From NCBI GenBank assembly GCA_013202495.1, contig JABMQQ010000099.1:1-58304 (forward strand): 58,304 bases of DNA, in the 5' to 3' direction. This DNA comes from Fidelibacterota bacterium (GTDB lineage: Bacteria; Fidelibacterota; UBA8477; JABMPR01). The notes beneath the pieces were generated by a model that worked only from the letters and a program-made list of their open reading frames with translations, searched no databases and was not told the DNA's origin. Positions 9,084 through 17,501 of the stretch are shown here, piece by piece (position 1 is the stretch's first letter; each line of letters starts with the position of its first letter). The position numbers and the translations under genes were made by a program.

Positions 9084-9195
9084 ACGCCAATTGTGAGCAC
9101 ATTGATTGCTCTCAGGGATGAGTAGAGAAGGCCTCATAGCAAGCAACCTCTACTAACAGAGATTTGGACTATATTCGGGTAAGCCAGACTACGCC
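9084..9195 (+). pseudogene. Tail of a lost lipoprotein paralogue plus repeated 3' flank
   Basis: The first 38 bases translate to TPIVSTLIALRDE and a stop, matching the C-terminus of the lipoprotein ending at 8459. The following flank also matches. Upstream of 9084 the homology ends abruptly within unrelated sequence, so only the 3' end of a second gene copy remains. Confidence 0.65.
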
Positions 9196-9277
9196 CTTTC
9201 GACTTTGTCTGAGCAATCTCAAGAATTCCCATGTGCGTCCATAGGATATAAATGGGCGAAAAGCGTAAGGCCGAGAA

Positions 9278-10153
9278 ATGGATATCAATATATCTCTAGT
9301 GAGGAAGTTAGTCGAAGCCCAGTTTTCAGAATGGGCAGACCTTCCCATCAAATCAGTCGATATCGATGGACATGATAACAGAACCTTTCGCCTCGGTGAT
9401 ACCATGTCGGTTCGAATGCCTAGCGCCGAGTGCTATTCAGGGCAAGTAGTCAAGGAGCATAAATGGTTACGACAACTTACACCGCACCTACCAATCCCCA
9501 TACCTGTCACTTTAGCATTGGGAAACCCATCACAGGACTATCCCTGGCAATGGTCAATAAACCAATGGCTTGAAGGCGACAATGCCACTATTGAGCACAT
9601 TGACGATTTTAACCTCTTTGCGAGTTCGTTGGCAAATTTTCTCTCTGACTTACAGAAGATCGATACAACTGGTGGACCTCCTCCAGGCAAACACAACTTT
9701 TTCCGTGGTGGTCCACTTGCAACCTATGACACTGAAACGCGTGACACCATTGAACGCTTGCAGGGCAAGATTGATACGAATGGAGCAATCGCAGTGTGGG
9801 AAACTGCTCTGGATTCAAAGTGGCAAGCGGATCCAGTCTGGCTTCATGGGGATTTTAGTGCAGATAATCTACTGGTACAACATGGCCGATTAATGGCCGT
9901 TATCGACTATGGCTGTTTAGGTATTGGTGATCCTGCGTGTGATCTGACAATTTGCTGGACTCTCCTATACGGGGAGAATCGAGAGAGGTTTTACTCTGCA
10001 CTTCCGCTTGATATAGAAACGTGGGAACGAGGTCGTGGCTGGGCACTTTGGAAGGGACTAATCACTCTTCTAAAGAATACTGATACCAACCCCAGAGTTG
10101 CTGGGAGAGCTCTACATGTAATAAACGAGGTGATTGCAGAGCACAAAATCTAG
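9278..10153 (+). CDS. Aminoglycoside phosphotransferase (APH) family kinase
   Basis: The 291-residue protein has the APH/choline-kinase fold: an N-lobe with GHDNRTFRLGD and VVKEHKWLRQL, the catalytic loop HGDFSADNLL near residue 190 (Asp as base, Asn for metal) and the metal-binding IDYG near 208. It would phosphorylate a small hydroxylated substrate with ATP; whether that is an aminoglycoside cannot be said, and most environmental APH-like proteins have unknown substrates. It is cytoplasmic. Single-gene layout in an attC-like setting suggests it is mobile cargo. Confidence 0.82.
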   Translation: MDINISLVRKLVEAQFSEWADLPIKSVDIDGHDNRTFRLGDTMSVRMPSAECYSGQVVKEHKWLRQLTPHLPIPIPVTLALGNPSQDYPWQWSINQWLEGDNATIEHIDDFNLFASSLANFLSDLQKIDTTGGPPPGKHNFFRGGPLATYDTETRDTIERLQGKIDTNGAIAVWETALDSKWQADPVWLHGDFSADNLLVQHGRLMAVIDYGCLGIGDPACDLTICWTLLYGENRERFYSALPLDIETWERGRGWALWKGLITLLKNTDTNPRVAGRALHVINEVIAEHKI

Positions 10154-10240
10154 GACTAACAAAGGCGGGCTCAAGATTTCCCTTCGCCTGCCAATCGAAG
10201 TCCAATAGGACGCAGAATGGTAGTTCGGGGGACGAAGATG
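10152..10240 (+). repeat. attC-like junction after the APH gene
   Basis: GGACTAACAAAGGCGGGC begins at the stop codon of the kinase gene. GCTCAAGATTTCCC (10169-10182) and GCAGAATGGTAG (10212-10223) match the element at 210-255. AGGCG and CGCCT can form a short stem. The remaining gap to the next gene (10240-10423) shows nothing I can name. Confidence 0.4.
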
Positions 10241-10423
10241 TCAAGTATCGAATCGATATAGCTTATATCATAATCATACTTTTAGGATAAAAAAATGCCC
10301 GCTAGCGATTTGGTAAGTACTTGATCTTATTGATTATAAATTATGACTCTCACCTGTGGTATATATTTTGATATTTAAAGCTATTAGGAAAAAACTTCAG
10401 ATTGACACATAAAGGGGAAACAC

Positions 10424-11362
10424 ATGAAAATAAAGCGAATACTTCAATTCATTATACCATTATTGATCCTTGTTTCCTGTGTCTATCAGAGACCAGATAT
10501 GCATACTGACATGACTGTGGGCAATCCAAAATTTGATCTTGACGATTCCCCGGTTGTTTTATTTGATGCCGGTCACGGGAATTTTCACGATATCCAGTCA
10601 ACCTATAAACCCTTCGCTATGCTACTCCACAATGATGGCATTGTATTAAGCACCCATACAGGTCAGTTTACTGAAAAAGTATTACAAAATGTTGATTTGC
10701 TCATCATATCAAATGCAACAGGTGTGGAACAAAAAGATGGTGGGATGACCAGTGCCTTTGGGGAGAGTGAAATTCTTGTGCTTACAGAATGGATTGCAGG
10801 AGGAGGATCTCTCTTACTTATCGCCGACCATGATCCCTTTGGCAGTGCCTCTTCTGATCTAGCCAATGCCTGGGGTGTTGGAATGGAAAATGTGTGGACC
10901 GTGGACACACTCAGATTAAACCCTGAAATCGGGAGGAATACCTGGTTGGAATACAATCATGAAAATGGAGGACTTGGACAGCATAGCATTCTCGGAGCTG
11001 ACTCCCCGGACTCTGCCATCCAGCGAGTGATTTCATTTACCGGGCAGTCATTGAGCTATGATTCGACCTGGACTTCCATCCTGCAGCTTTCCAATTCAGC
11101 TCAGAATTATTATACACGCGCAGATGCAAAAATCTTATCTCCCGATCTTTCAACCCATTTCCCTGTTCCTGGCCAATCTCAACTAATCACGCGACAATAC
11201 GGCGAGGGGAGGATTGTCATTGCTGGAGAAGCAGCCATGTTTACGGCTCAAGAAGTGAGAATATTTTTTAAAACCATGCGTGCCGGTTTCAACTATAAGG
11301 ATTACGATAACAAAAAGTTTGTGCTTAATGTTATCCACTGGCTGTTATTTGAGATTGATTGA
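10424..11362 (+). CDS. DUF4350/GATase-like lipoprotein
   Basis: The 312-residue protein has a lipobox: LLILVSC, with Cys18 or 19 as the anchor. The mature part has a class I amidotransferase-like Rossmann order: VVLFDAGHGNFH near 40-51, then VDLLIISNATG, a glycine-rich ILTEWIAGGGSLLLIAD segment and a late GEGRIVIAGEAAMFT. This resembles DUF4350 and ThuA-like proteins, which keep the fold without the catalytic Cys; no nucleophile Cys is visible here. It is probably periplasmic and of unknown function. GGGGAAAC precedes the ATG. It converges with the nitroreductase gene. Confidence 0.65.
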   Translation: MKIKRILQFIIPLLILVSCVYQRPDMHTDMTVGNPKFDLDDSPVVLFDAGHGNFHDIQSTYKPFAMLLHNDGIVLSTHTGQFTEKVLQNVDLLIISNATGVEQKDGGMTSAFGESEILVLTEWIAGGGSLLLIADHDPFGSASSDLANAWGVGMENVWTVDTLRLNPEIGRNTWLEYNHENGGLGQHSILGADSPDSAIQRVISFTGQSLSYDSTWTSILQLSNSAQNYYTRADAKILSPDLSTHFPVPGQSQLITRQYGEGRIVIAGEAAMFTAQEVRIFFKTMRAGFNYKDYDNKKFVLNVIHWLLFEID

Positions 11363-11416
11363 AAGTATCTGACCGTGATTTAAGTGGCTATGGGCAGAAA
11401 GATACAGAACAGTGAA

Positions 11417-12274
11417 TTAGTCGGCATCCCAAGATATGATATATTCCCAGTTTTTAGGAAATGTGGATGAGAGTTTCTGGTTTGTCCATTGTCCTCCCAC
11501 ATTGAGTTCCTTGCAGACTGAATCAAAATGGTACATTGATATGCCCATGTCGATTCGCTGCAGATCGCAGAAAAAATTTGGCTTTCGATACCCTGGTGTA
11601 CGTTGCAAAAAAAGATGGACTTGATTCTCATCCAGAGCATATCTCCAGGGCTGCTTATTTGATGCCGAAGGACTTAAACGAACCATGTCCAAAACCTGAG
11701 CATATTTACCTGCACTTTCACGTTTAAGCGGAGTCTGGAAATCAGATTCAAAGAAAAGAGTTTCCCACTCTTTCCTGTTTTTTGATCCTGCAACATTCCT
11801 AATGATCCGGTCAATTACATTTCTGTTGTCAGCTGGAAGCCCTACGGAGACCACTGCAGGTACTATTTCGTGCGGTTGAATATTAATTCTAGAAGAGAAA
11901 TTATCTTTCCTAAATGATCCACCGAGCCAGCAAGTTGCCAAACCAAGTCCGGTGGCAAATAAGATTATATCCTCCATCAAATATCCATAATCTTCAAGAT
12001 TATCTATCTGCTTATCAACGGCTCCTACGATAAATCCAGAGGCTCCCCTGATAAAGCCGTAGGTCCCTAGCCCCCTTAATTCTTCGGAATCTTCAGCTCT
12101 CGCTGCAACCAATTCAAAACGAACTTTATCGCCCCCAATACCCTCTGTTTTGCTGTTAACATAATTATCCAAAAGCTTAAGCTTGTCAGCGGCAATGGCT
12201 TGACCTGTACAGCTCCTCCAAGAACTTCTTAATTGAATGAGATTTGATACTGATTGGCTTGGGGGCGATTCCAT
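11417..12274 (-). CDS. Nitroreductase-family protein (TM1586-like)
   Basis: The 285-residue protein resembles the putative nitroreductase TM1586 family (two tandem halves of the FMN-binding nitroreductase fold). The first half has IQLRSSWRSC and a Gly-rich ATGLGLATCWLGG. The second half has MVRLSPSASNKQPWR, the FMN-binding signature of the fold. It should bind FMN and be an oxidoreductase of unknown substrate. The frame is open to a TTG at 12307, but the ATG at 12274 is the better start by alignment to the fold. No strong RBS is visible. Confidence 0.78.
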   Translation of the reverse strand: MESPPSQSVSNLIQLRSSWRSCTGQAIAADKLKLLDNYVNSKTEGIGGDKVRFELVAARAEDSEELRGLGTYGFIRGASGFIVGAVDKQIDNLEDYGYLMEDIILFATGLGLATCWLGGSFRKDNFSSRINIQPHEIVPAVVSVGLPADNRNVIDRIIRNVAGSKNRKEWETLFFESDFQTPLKRESAGKYAQVLDMVRLSPSASNKQPWRYALDENQVHLFLQRTPGYRKPNFFCDLQRIDMGISMYHFDSVCKELNVGGQWTNQKLSSTFPKNWEYIISWDAD

Positions 12275-12370
12275 GCTTTTATTTAGCCGAGATGTAGAAC
12301 AAGACAATAATCTTTTTCCATGGTAGTGAAACAGTCGGAATCCTGAATTTATCCCTGGCTTACCAATGAA

Positions 12371-12396
12371 AAGGGGCCAGCCGAAGCCAGCCCCTT
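12371..12396 (-). terminator. Rho-independent terminator of the Kelch gene
   Basis: On the minus strand AAGGGGC and GCCCCTT flank a short loop and are followed by TTTTCATT, 23 bases after the stop of the Kelch-repeat gene. It also separates that gene from the nitroreductase gene. Confidence 0.7.
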
Positions 12397-12418
12397 AAGT
12401 GTATTGAAGTAGGGGGGA

Positions 12419-13990
12419 CTACTTCAGATACACCATTTTGATTGTATGACTAATTTTTCCAGCATCTAGCCGACAAAAATACACACCTGTGCTCACAGGA
12501 TCCCCTTGTTGATCTAATCCGTTCCAATGAACCTCCTGATTGCCTGGTGGGTTTGCCACATTCTGGAGAGTCGTGACCTCTTGACCCCGGATATCGAAGA
12601 CAGTCAGTTTGACCCTTGATTGCATGGGTAATGAGTAGTTGATAGTTGTGGTGGGGTTGAAGGGATTGGGGTAGTTCTGACTCAAAATAATGGTCGAAGG
12701 TAGGTTGCTTTCAACCTTGATGCCCACGAGCATCAGGGTGTAGTATTCCTTCTCACCAGTATATGAAATATCGGCCAGGCGATAATCGTAGACCTCCTCT
12801 GGTTTGACATCAAGGTCAATGAATGAATAGCTGCTTTGATCTGTCACACTTCCCTGGCCAGTCAAGCTATTGTGAGTTTGATAACTGGCGATCTCGATCC
12901 AGTCTGAAGAACTGGTTCTTCTCTCCAGGATAAAACCAAGATTGTCAATCTCACTTTCTGTGATCCATTCAAGTACAATGAGCCCTGCTTCACCCCTGGC
13001 AGTGAAGGAAGAGAGCTCTACAGGTAATGAATAGTCACCACCACCGAATGTCCAGGTTTCATCATTGGCTGCAATTGCGCCACCACCAAACAGTACGATG
13101 TAGCTGCTGCCATTTATACTGGTTTCACAGATTGCATGGTCAAATGTTGCACCAGGTTGACCTGTATTCGAATCCTGTGTCCAGGTGTTGCTGCTAAGAT
13201 CATAAACCCAGGACTCGTTGTCCGTGGCGCCATCATGCCCCGCGAAGAGCAATACTTGATCTCCCCCCATATAGGCCATGGCGTGATATCTACGGGCAGA
13301 GGGTTTGCTTGAGGGAGCTTTATTGGTCCAAGTATTCGCACTAAGATCATAGAGCCAGGTCTCATCGTCGTTAGAACCATCGTTTCCGCCAAACAGCAGT
13401 ACCTGATCACCTCCAATGTATGCCATGGCATGATCACTACGGGCAGAAGGCTTTGATGAAGGAGCCTTGTTGGTCCATGTATCTGCACTGAGATCATAAA
13501 GCCAGGTTTCATCATCCACTGAACCATCATAGCCGCCGAACAGGATGATTTGGTCACCACCAACATATGCCATGGCGTGATCTGATCTTGCACTGGGTGG
13601 TGTTGATCCCGTCATCTGGGTCCAGGAATTTGCGCTAAGATCATATACCCATCTATCTGACTGATGTGTGCTGCTAAAGGTTCCTCCAAAGAGAAAGGCC
13701 TGATCATCGCCAATGTAGGCCATGGCATGCCATTTTCTACCTGAAGGAGCCGCGGGAGTTCTTTTTTCCCATGAATTATCACTGGTATTAAATACATAGG
13801 TCGTATCCCAATAATCATAATTATAGAACCCACCAAACAATAATGCGCTGGTCCCCCCTACATAGGCCATATCGTGATATTTGGTTGCGTAGGGCTTAGG
13901 TGAAGGACTCTGCAGGGTCCAGTCATCCCCAGCCAATAGAGCGCATTGTAATAGGAAAAGGATTGTAGTTGTAGATACAATTAAACGCAT
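12419..13990 (-). CDS. Secreted Kelch-repeat protein with type IX sorting tail
   Basis: The 523-residue protein has a signal peptide (MRLIVSTTTILFLLQCALLAG), then about six Kelch repeats of about 48-52 residues (pattern HAMAY.GGDQ.LLFGG, then D.TWLYDLS.N.W), which should close a beta-propeller. A linker domain follows, and the last 90 residues are a FlgD-Ig-like/type IX sorting domain with SQNYPNPFNP and GVYFCRLDAG. It is probably exported across the outer membrane by a type IX system encoded elsewhere. Repeats 3-5 are nearly identical in DNA (13220-13590), a sign of recent internal duplication. GAGGGGG precedes the ATG. Confidence 0.88.
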   Translation of the reverse strand: MRLIVSTTTILFLLQCALLAGDDWTLQSPSPKPYATKYHDMAYVGGTSALLFGGFYNYDYWDTTYVFNTSDNSWEKRTPAAPSGRKWHAMAYIGDDQAFLFGGTFSSTHQSDRWVYDLSANSWTQMTGSTPPSARSDHAMAYVGGDQIILFGGYDGSVDDETWLYDLSADTWTNKAPSSKPSARSDHAMAYIGGDQVLLFGGNDGSNDDETWLYDLSANTWTNKAPSSKPSARRYHAMAYMGGDQVLLFAGHDGATDNESWVYDLSSNTWTQDSNTGQPGATFDHAICETSINGSSYIVLFGGGAIAANDETWTFGGGDYSLPVELSSFTARGEAGLIVLEWITESEIDNLGFILERRTSSSDWIEIASYQTHNSLTGQGSVTDQSSYSFIDLDVKPEEVYDYRLADISYTGEKEYYTLMLVGIKVESNLPSTIILSQNYPNPFNPTTTINYSLPMQSRVKLTVFDIRGQEVTTLQNVANPPGNQEVHWNGLDQQGDPVSTGVYFCRLDAGKISHTIKMVYLK

Positions 13991-14173
13991 GATTACCCCC
14001 TCAATTTTTGATTTCGATCAGCCTTGAGAATCAGAAGGAGTGAAAACAGATTGTTTTCGTGTAAGGAGTACGCAAAAGATAATGCAACTAGTGTCTATTA
14101 GCAAATGATCATGAATAATCTCAGATGTTCAAGAATGGGTAAGCTATATGAAGAGAGTGCTACTACAAGCGTA

Positions 14174-14196
14174 ACCAATTGATTAAAAGTTATATG
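14174..14196 (+). repeat. Core copy of the tRNA-Lys attachment site (outermost scar)
   Basis: The 23 bases ACCAATTGATTAAAAG then TTATATG are identical to 16026-16048 and share the first 16 bases with the anticodon region of the tRNA-Lys gene at 20592-20607. It lies in the 274-base space between the Kelch gene and the small GTG-start gene, which otherwise shows nothing. I read it as the outer att scar of an integrated segment. Confidence 0.6.
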
Positions 14197-14264
14197 ACTG
14201 ACTCACACACAAGGAATATGTTACATTATTAAACATTTTAATTTACAGTATAAGGAGGAGGACA

Positions 14265-14489
14265 GTGAAATTAGTTAAATTGACATTTGGGGGAGCTGAC
14301 TATATGGTTTGTCCGGCCAACATAACTTACATATCAGCGCCCATTGCTGGTGATTTACCTGCGGACCATCCTGGGAATAAATTTTTCACGGTTCATTTTG
14401 TTGGAGGTGAGCAGCTTGATGTAAGTTTTGAAGATGATGTTTCAGGAAAAAAGCTATATGACCAACTCATTACACAATCCAATAGGTAG
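14265..14489 (+). CDS. Small hypothetical protein, GTG start
   Basis: This 74-residue protein has no signal peptide or membrane segment. AAGGAGGAGG at 14252-14261 ends 3 bases before the GTG and leaves little doubt that it is translated. It is mixed alpha/beta with an acidic C-terminal half (FEDDVSGKKLYDQL). I do not recognise a family. The dehydrogenase gene begins 65 bases downstream in the same direction, so the two may be cotranscribed within the tRNA-Lys island. Confidence 0.6.
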   Translation: MKLVKLTFGGADYMVCPANITYISAPIAGDLPADHPGNKFFTVHFVGGEQLDVSFEDDVSGKKLYDQLITQSNR

Positions 14490-14554
14490 CGAGACCTTTG
14501 AAAATAGTTTGATATAATCGCAGAAGTAAATTCTCGTAGAAAGAAGGAAACTCT

Positions 14555-15700
14555 TTGAAGAAATTAAAATTTGGAGTCATTGGTACTTCAAAAAAAGTGG
14601 ATGAGCGACGTATTCCAATCCATCCGGAACATCTAATACGCCTGCCCGAAGAAATTCGTCGTCAGCTGATTTTTGAGGAGGGTTATGGAACTCCTTTTGG
14701 TATTACCGATTCTGAAATATCTGATCAATCGGGTGGGGTTGCCACGCGCCACGAACTACTTGCCAATCTCGGGAACGTCATCCTTGCCAAACCAATGCTG
14801 GCGGATTTTGAAGAACTTCGTGAAGGTGGAATTCTTTGGGGTTATCCGCATTGTGTCCAGCAAAAACAGCACACCCAGACAGCAATCGATCGCAAGCAGA
14901 CACTTATCGCCTTTGAGGATATGTTTGTTTGGGGACCTAAGGGACAGATTGGCCGCCATACTTTTTATAAAAACAACGAAATGGCGGGTTATTGCGCGGT
15001 CCTACATGCCCTACGACTGAAGGGAATCGACGGGCACTATGGTAATCAACGCAAAGTGATCATTTTTAGTTTTGGTGCGGTAAGCCGTGGTGCTATCTAC
15101 GCCCTAAAAGCGCGTGGTTTTCGAGATATCACAATTTGCATTCAACGTCCCGACCAATGGGTACGTGAAGAAGTACTTGATTGTGAATACATTCGTATCC
15201 GGGAAGGTAATGTCGGTGAAGCGCGTATGCTGGTAGTAGAGCACGATGGCACGGAAAAACCATTAGCTGATCTGATCAGACAATCAGATATCATCGTGAA
15301 TGGGACCCTGCAGGAACCGAATCATCCTATTGATTTCGTTACTGAGGATGAAATATCCTCTCTCAAGCCAGGCTGCCTGGTTATAGACGTCAGTTGTGAC
15401 GAGGGTATGGGCTTCTTTTTTGCCAAACCAACCTCATTTAAAAATCCTATGTTCCAAGTTGGAAGCGTAGACTATTACGCCGTGGATCATACACCAAGTT
15501 ATCTATGGGAAAGTGCCTCACGCTCTATCTCTGCGGCCCTCGTTGTCCATTTGCCTGATGTGTTAGGGGGATATGAGAGCTGGCAACAAAGTGAAACCAT
15601 TCGACAAGCTGTGAATATTGATGCTGGCGTTATTGTAAAACCAGATATTATTTCATTCCAGAATCGTGATACGTCATATCCGCACGCCGTCCTAAAATGA
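14555..15700 (+). CDS. Alanine dehydrogenase/PNT-family enzyme, N5-(carboxyethyl)ornithine-synthase-like
   Basis: The 381-residue protein starts like the alanine dehydrogenase/transhydrogenase N-domain: FGVIGTSKKVDERRIPIHP, with the substrate-binding Arg and the EEGYGTPFGI motif. A Rossmann NAD(P) domain follows around 165-190 (VIIFSFGAVSRGAIYALKARG). The closest relatives by motif are N5-(carboxyethyl)ornithine synthases, which reductively join pyruvate to ornithine, and lysine-forming saccharopine dehydrogenases; substrate choice cannot be settled here. The start is TTG, with AAGGA at 14544-14548 at the right distance. It is framed by tRNA-Lys att scars and so may be mobile cargo. Confidence 0.72.
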   Translation: MKKLKFGVIGTSKKVDERRIPIHPEHLIRLPEEIRRQLIFEEGYGTPFGITDSEISDQSGGVATRHELLANLGNVILAKPMLADFEELREGGILWGYPHCVQQKQHTQTAIDRKQTLIAFEDMFVWGPKGQIGRHTFYKNNEMAGYCAVLHALRLKGIDGHYGNQRKVIIFSFGAVSRGAIYALKARGFRDITICIQRPDQWVREEVLDCEYIRIREGNVGEARMLVVEHDGTEKPLADLIRQSDIIVNGTLQEPNHPIDFVTEDEISSLKPGCLVIDVSCDEGMGFFFAKPTSFKNPMFQVGSVDYYAVDHTPSYLWESASRSISAALVVHLPDVLGGYESWQQSETIRQAVNIDAGVIVKPDIISFQNRDTSYPHAVLK

Positions 15701-15701
15701 C

Positions 15702-15745
15702 AAAATCCCTGAAAAGATTGTGCTACGAGGCTCTAGGGGTGTGAT
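15702..15745 (-). repeat. Duplicate of the tRNA-Lys downstream flank
   Basis: AAAATCCCTG, then an AGG..CTAGGGGTGTGAT ending, matches 20517-20569, the sequence just 3' of the tRNA-Lys gene. The match includes the last bases of the tRNA itself and then stops. It marks a former tRNA 3' end at this spot. The rest of 15746-15998 shows no gene I can support. Confidence 0.55.
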
Positions 15746-15998
15746 TCGTCTAGGCTTTCAGCTACACCAGGATGCACAAAGCTAACTTACCTTCTGATAA
15801 AAGAGGGCAAATCATCAATCATGGATAAGTTTGATTATTAACAGGAATGGGACTCGCCTAAGCTGAAGCTTCGGCGGAGCAGGCCGCGATAGCCCGCCCA
15901 TCCGAGCAAACCCAATTCCACTTCAGGGTATGCAGAACTCTCAAAGCATGCTCTAGTTGCTATTCAATTTTAATTTTTCACTTTTAACTTAACAGGAT

Positions 15999-16041
15999 GT
16001 GACCGCGGTAGGAATCGAACCTACGACCAATTGATTAAAAG
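15999..16041 (-). pseudogene. 3' half of tRNA-Lys (attachment-site copy)
   Basis: Read on the minus strand this is the anticodon loop, the 3' side of the anticodon stem, the variable loop, the complete T arm (GTAGG-TTCGATT-CCTAC) and the acceptor 3' strand of a tRNA-Lys. The 5' half is absent; beyond the anticodon loop the sequence becomes TTATATG. It differs from the intact gene at four positions, two of which compensate in the T stem. This is the typical scar left by tyrosine-recombinase integration at a tRNA gene. Confidence 0.8.
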
Positions 16042-16210
16042 TTATATGTCTGTGTCGTGTAAGTAAGTAAGGGTCAGCATGTTACAGGATAGTGAAACAG
16101 TCGGTATCCCACCTGTATCCCGAGAAAAGATCTAGGGGTAATCATTGTCGAGGGGGCACTATCATTGATTACTTTATCCCGTTTGTAATAATATGATTGC
16201 ATTCAACTGA

Positions 16211-16681
16211 CTACTTTTTGTCCTTTTTACTTTTCTCCAAAACTGAATTAACGAAACTGTCTACACTAGAATCTTGTCGTTGTACTTCAACGTAAAGATC
16301 GCGAAGTCCGCGTACAGATGGAAATTTCCATAGGCAAGAATCAAAATTATTATCGAGAATTTCCAATACAATCATCTTTTTCCATTGAGCTTTTTCTATT
16401 TCCACGTTAGTAATGGCTTGAGTATTATAGAATACACTACCAGATGCATGCCCCTGCTGGATAATTGGGATATAATAGAAATGTAACTCGTAAAGTCCGA
16501 GGTACGTTACCTCATCATCCTCGTTTTCAAACTCGGTGACAAAAATAGAATCAACTCTTTTCTCATTGTCAATATTTAATGATTCTCTTGGATAATGTCT
16601 TTTCCAAATGAGTTCTTCTTTCTGGGTAAGCCTTGTGAGTTCAACTACCATATCAACGTATTTGTCTTTCGTCGTGCTCAT
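16211..16681 (-). CDS. Hypothetical soluble protein of a two-gene unit
   Basis: The protein has 156 residues, no signal peptide and no membrane segment. It is charged, with a Lys-rich C-terminus (LEKSKKDKK). No family is recognised. The start at ATG 16681 lies 2 bases after the stop of the upstream membrane gene, with GAGAGG placed at 5 bases within that gene's last codons, so the two are translationally linked. A GTG at 16687 is in frame but less likely. It lies inside the tRNA-Lys island, just beside the att copy. Confidence 0.6.
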   Translation of the reverse strand: MSTTKDKYVDMVVELTRLTQKEELIWKRHYPRESLNIDNEKRVDSIFVTEFENEDDEVTYLGLYELHFYYIPIIQQGHASGSVFYNTQAITNVEIEKAQWKKMIVLEILDNNFDSCLWKFPSVRGLRDLYVEVQRQDSSVDSFVNSVLEKSKKDKK

Positions 16682-16683
16682 GA

Positions 16684-17160
16684 TCACCTCTCTAGATCAA
16701 ACTGCTCAAAATAATTATTTACGTACCCTTCTAATGTCAGTAAATCTCTGTATATGTCTCTAGTTGCAGTCTCAGAAAATGATTGGCTTGCTTTTTTACC
16801 AGAGAGTAACGTCATAACGGATTTCAATATATTTTTAGCTTCAGTTGAACAATCTCCAGGGATTCCATTTTTAATAAATACTAAATCAGGTTTGATTTTG
16901 CTAAATGTATCCTTTATCATATCCTTGTTGCTATTAAAATCATTTAGACATTCGATCACCGTAGATCGATTTGCTTCCAAGTTTCCCATAACGCCTGGCA
17001 TTTTCTCGTTTATCAATCTAAACTTCTTAACCTTTTTAACATGAAGGGCTATGTATATCGTAAGAAGAACTCCTGCAACTGAAGCGACATCACCAATATT
17101 GGAAATAATCCAAATGATTAGTGAGAAAAAAACATCAATTGCCCATATTAAATAATTCAA
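16684..17160 (-). CDS. Membrane-anchored protein of a two-gene unit
   Basis: The 158-residue protein has two N-terminal hydrophobic segments (about 3-20 and 24-42), followed by a basic patch (HVKKVKKFR) and a helical cytoplasmic part of about 110 residues. No catalytic motif is visible. Its stop is separated by 2 bases from the start of the soluble protein gene, so the two probably work together at the inner membrane. Location in an integrated island makes a defence or phage-conflict role possible, but nothing in the sequence proves it. Confidence 0.6.
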   Translation of the reverse strand: MNYLIWAIDVFFSLIIWIISNIGDVASVAGVLLTIYIALHVKKVKKFRLINEKMPGVMGNLEANRSTVIECLNDFNSNKDMIKDTFSKIKPDLVFIKNGIPGDCSTEAKNILKSVMTLLSGKKASQSFSETATRDIYRDLLTLEGYVNNYFEQFDLER

Positions 17161-17501
17161 ATTTAGAGGAATCCCTTAATCCTTTGTTTCTATAGGACTC
17201 AATATAGGTTCTTAAATTAATTTTGAAAGAATTGTCGCCTTGTATGTGTTACACTGCAGCACATGTGCAAACTGTTCAATACGATTTTTCCGGTTTTTAA
17301 TAGATTGGCAACTGATACCTGATTATTTGTCCGTTCTCTGGAAATTATTAAACAGCAACACTTTGGTGGTTATTGTAATATTTGGTATCCCTGTGGTATC
17401 CAGATAACAGCAATCAAGTTTTTTACCAGGTGTGAGAAAGTGTTGACCCATCTACTCAAATGCCTAAATTCCTGTACAAAACATTTAATAGGGAGGGGAC
17501 G
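17161..17501. other. Gene-free stretch between divergent genes
   Basis: The 340 bases separate the minus-strand gene pair from the plus-strand lipoprotein gene and should hold promoters for both. I see GGTATCCCTGTGGTATCC near 17391-17408, one of several GTATCC-rich repeats in the island (others near 16103, 20082 and 20440). No coding frame is supported. Confidence 0.4.

Noticed and set aside
13114-13593. 159-codon frame and regularly spaced repeats resembling a CRISPR array
   Set aside because: The repeats are the Kelch blades of the secreted protein; spacers are not unique and the frame shadows the gene.
1-14200. Integron integrase gene for the cassette-like array
   Set aside because: No intI-like gene is in the window; the only tyrosine recombinase trace is the truncated island integrase at 20106-20447.
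317-15700. Type IX secretion machinery genes near the sorting-tail proteins
   Set aside because: Only substrates with sorting tails are visible; no por/gld/spr component was found.
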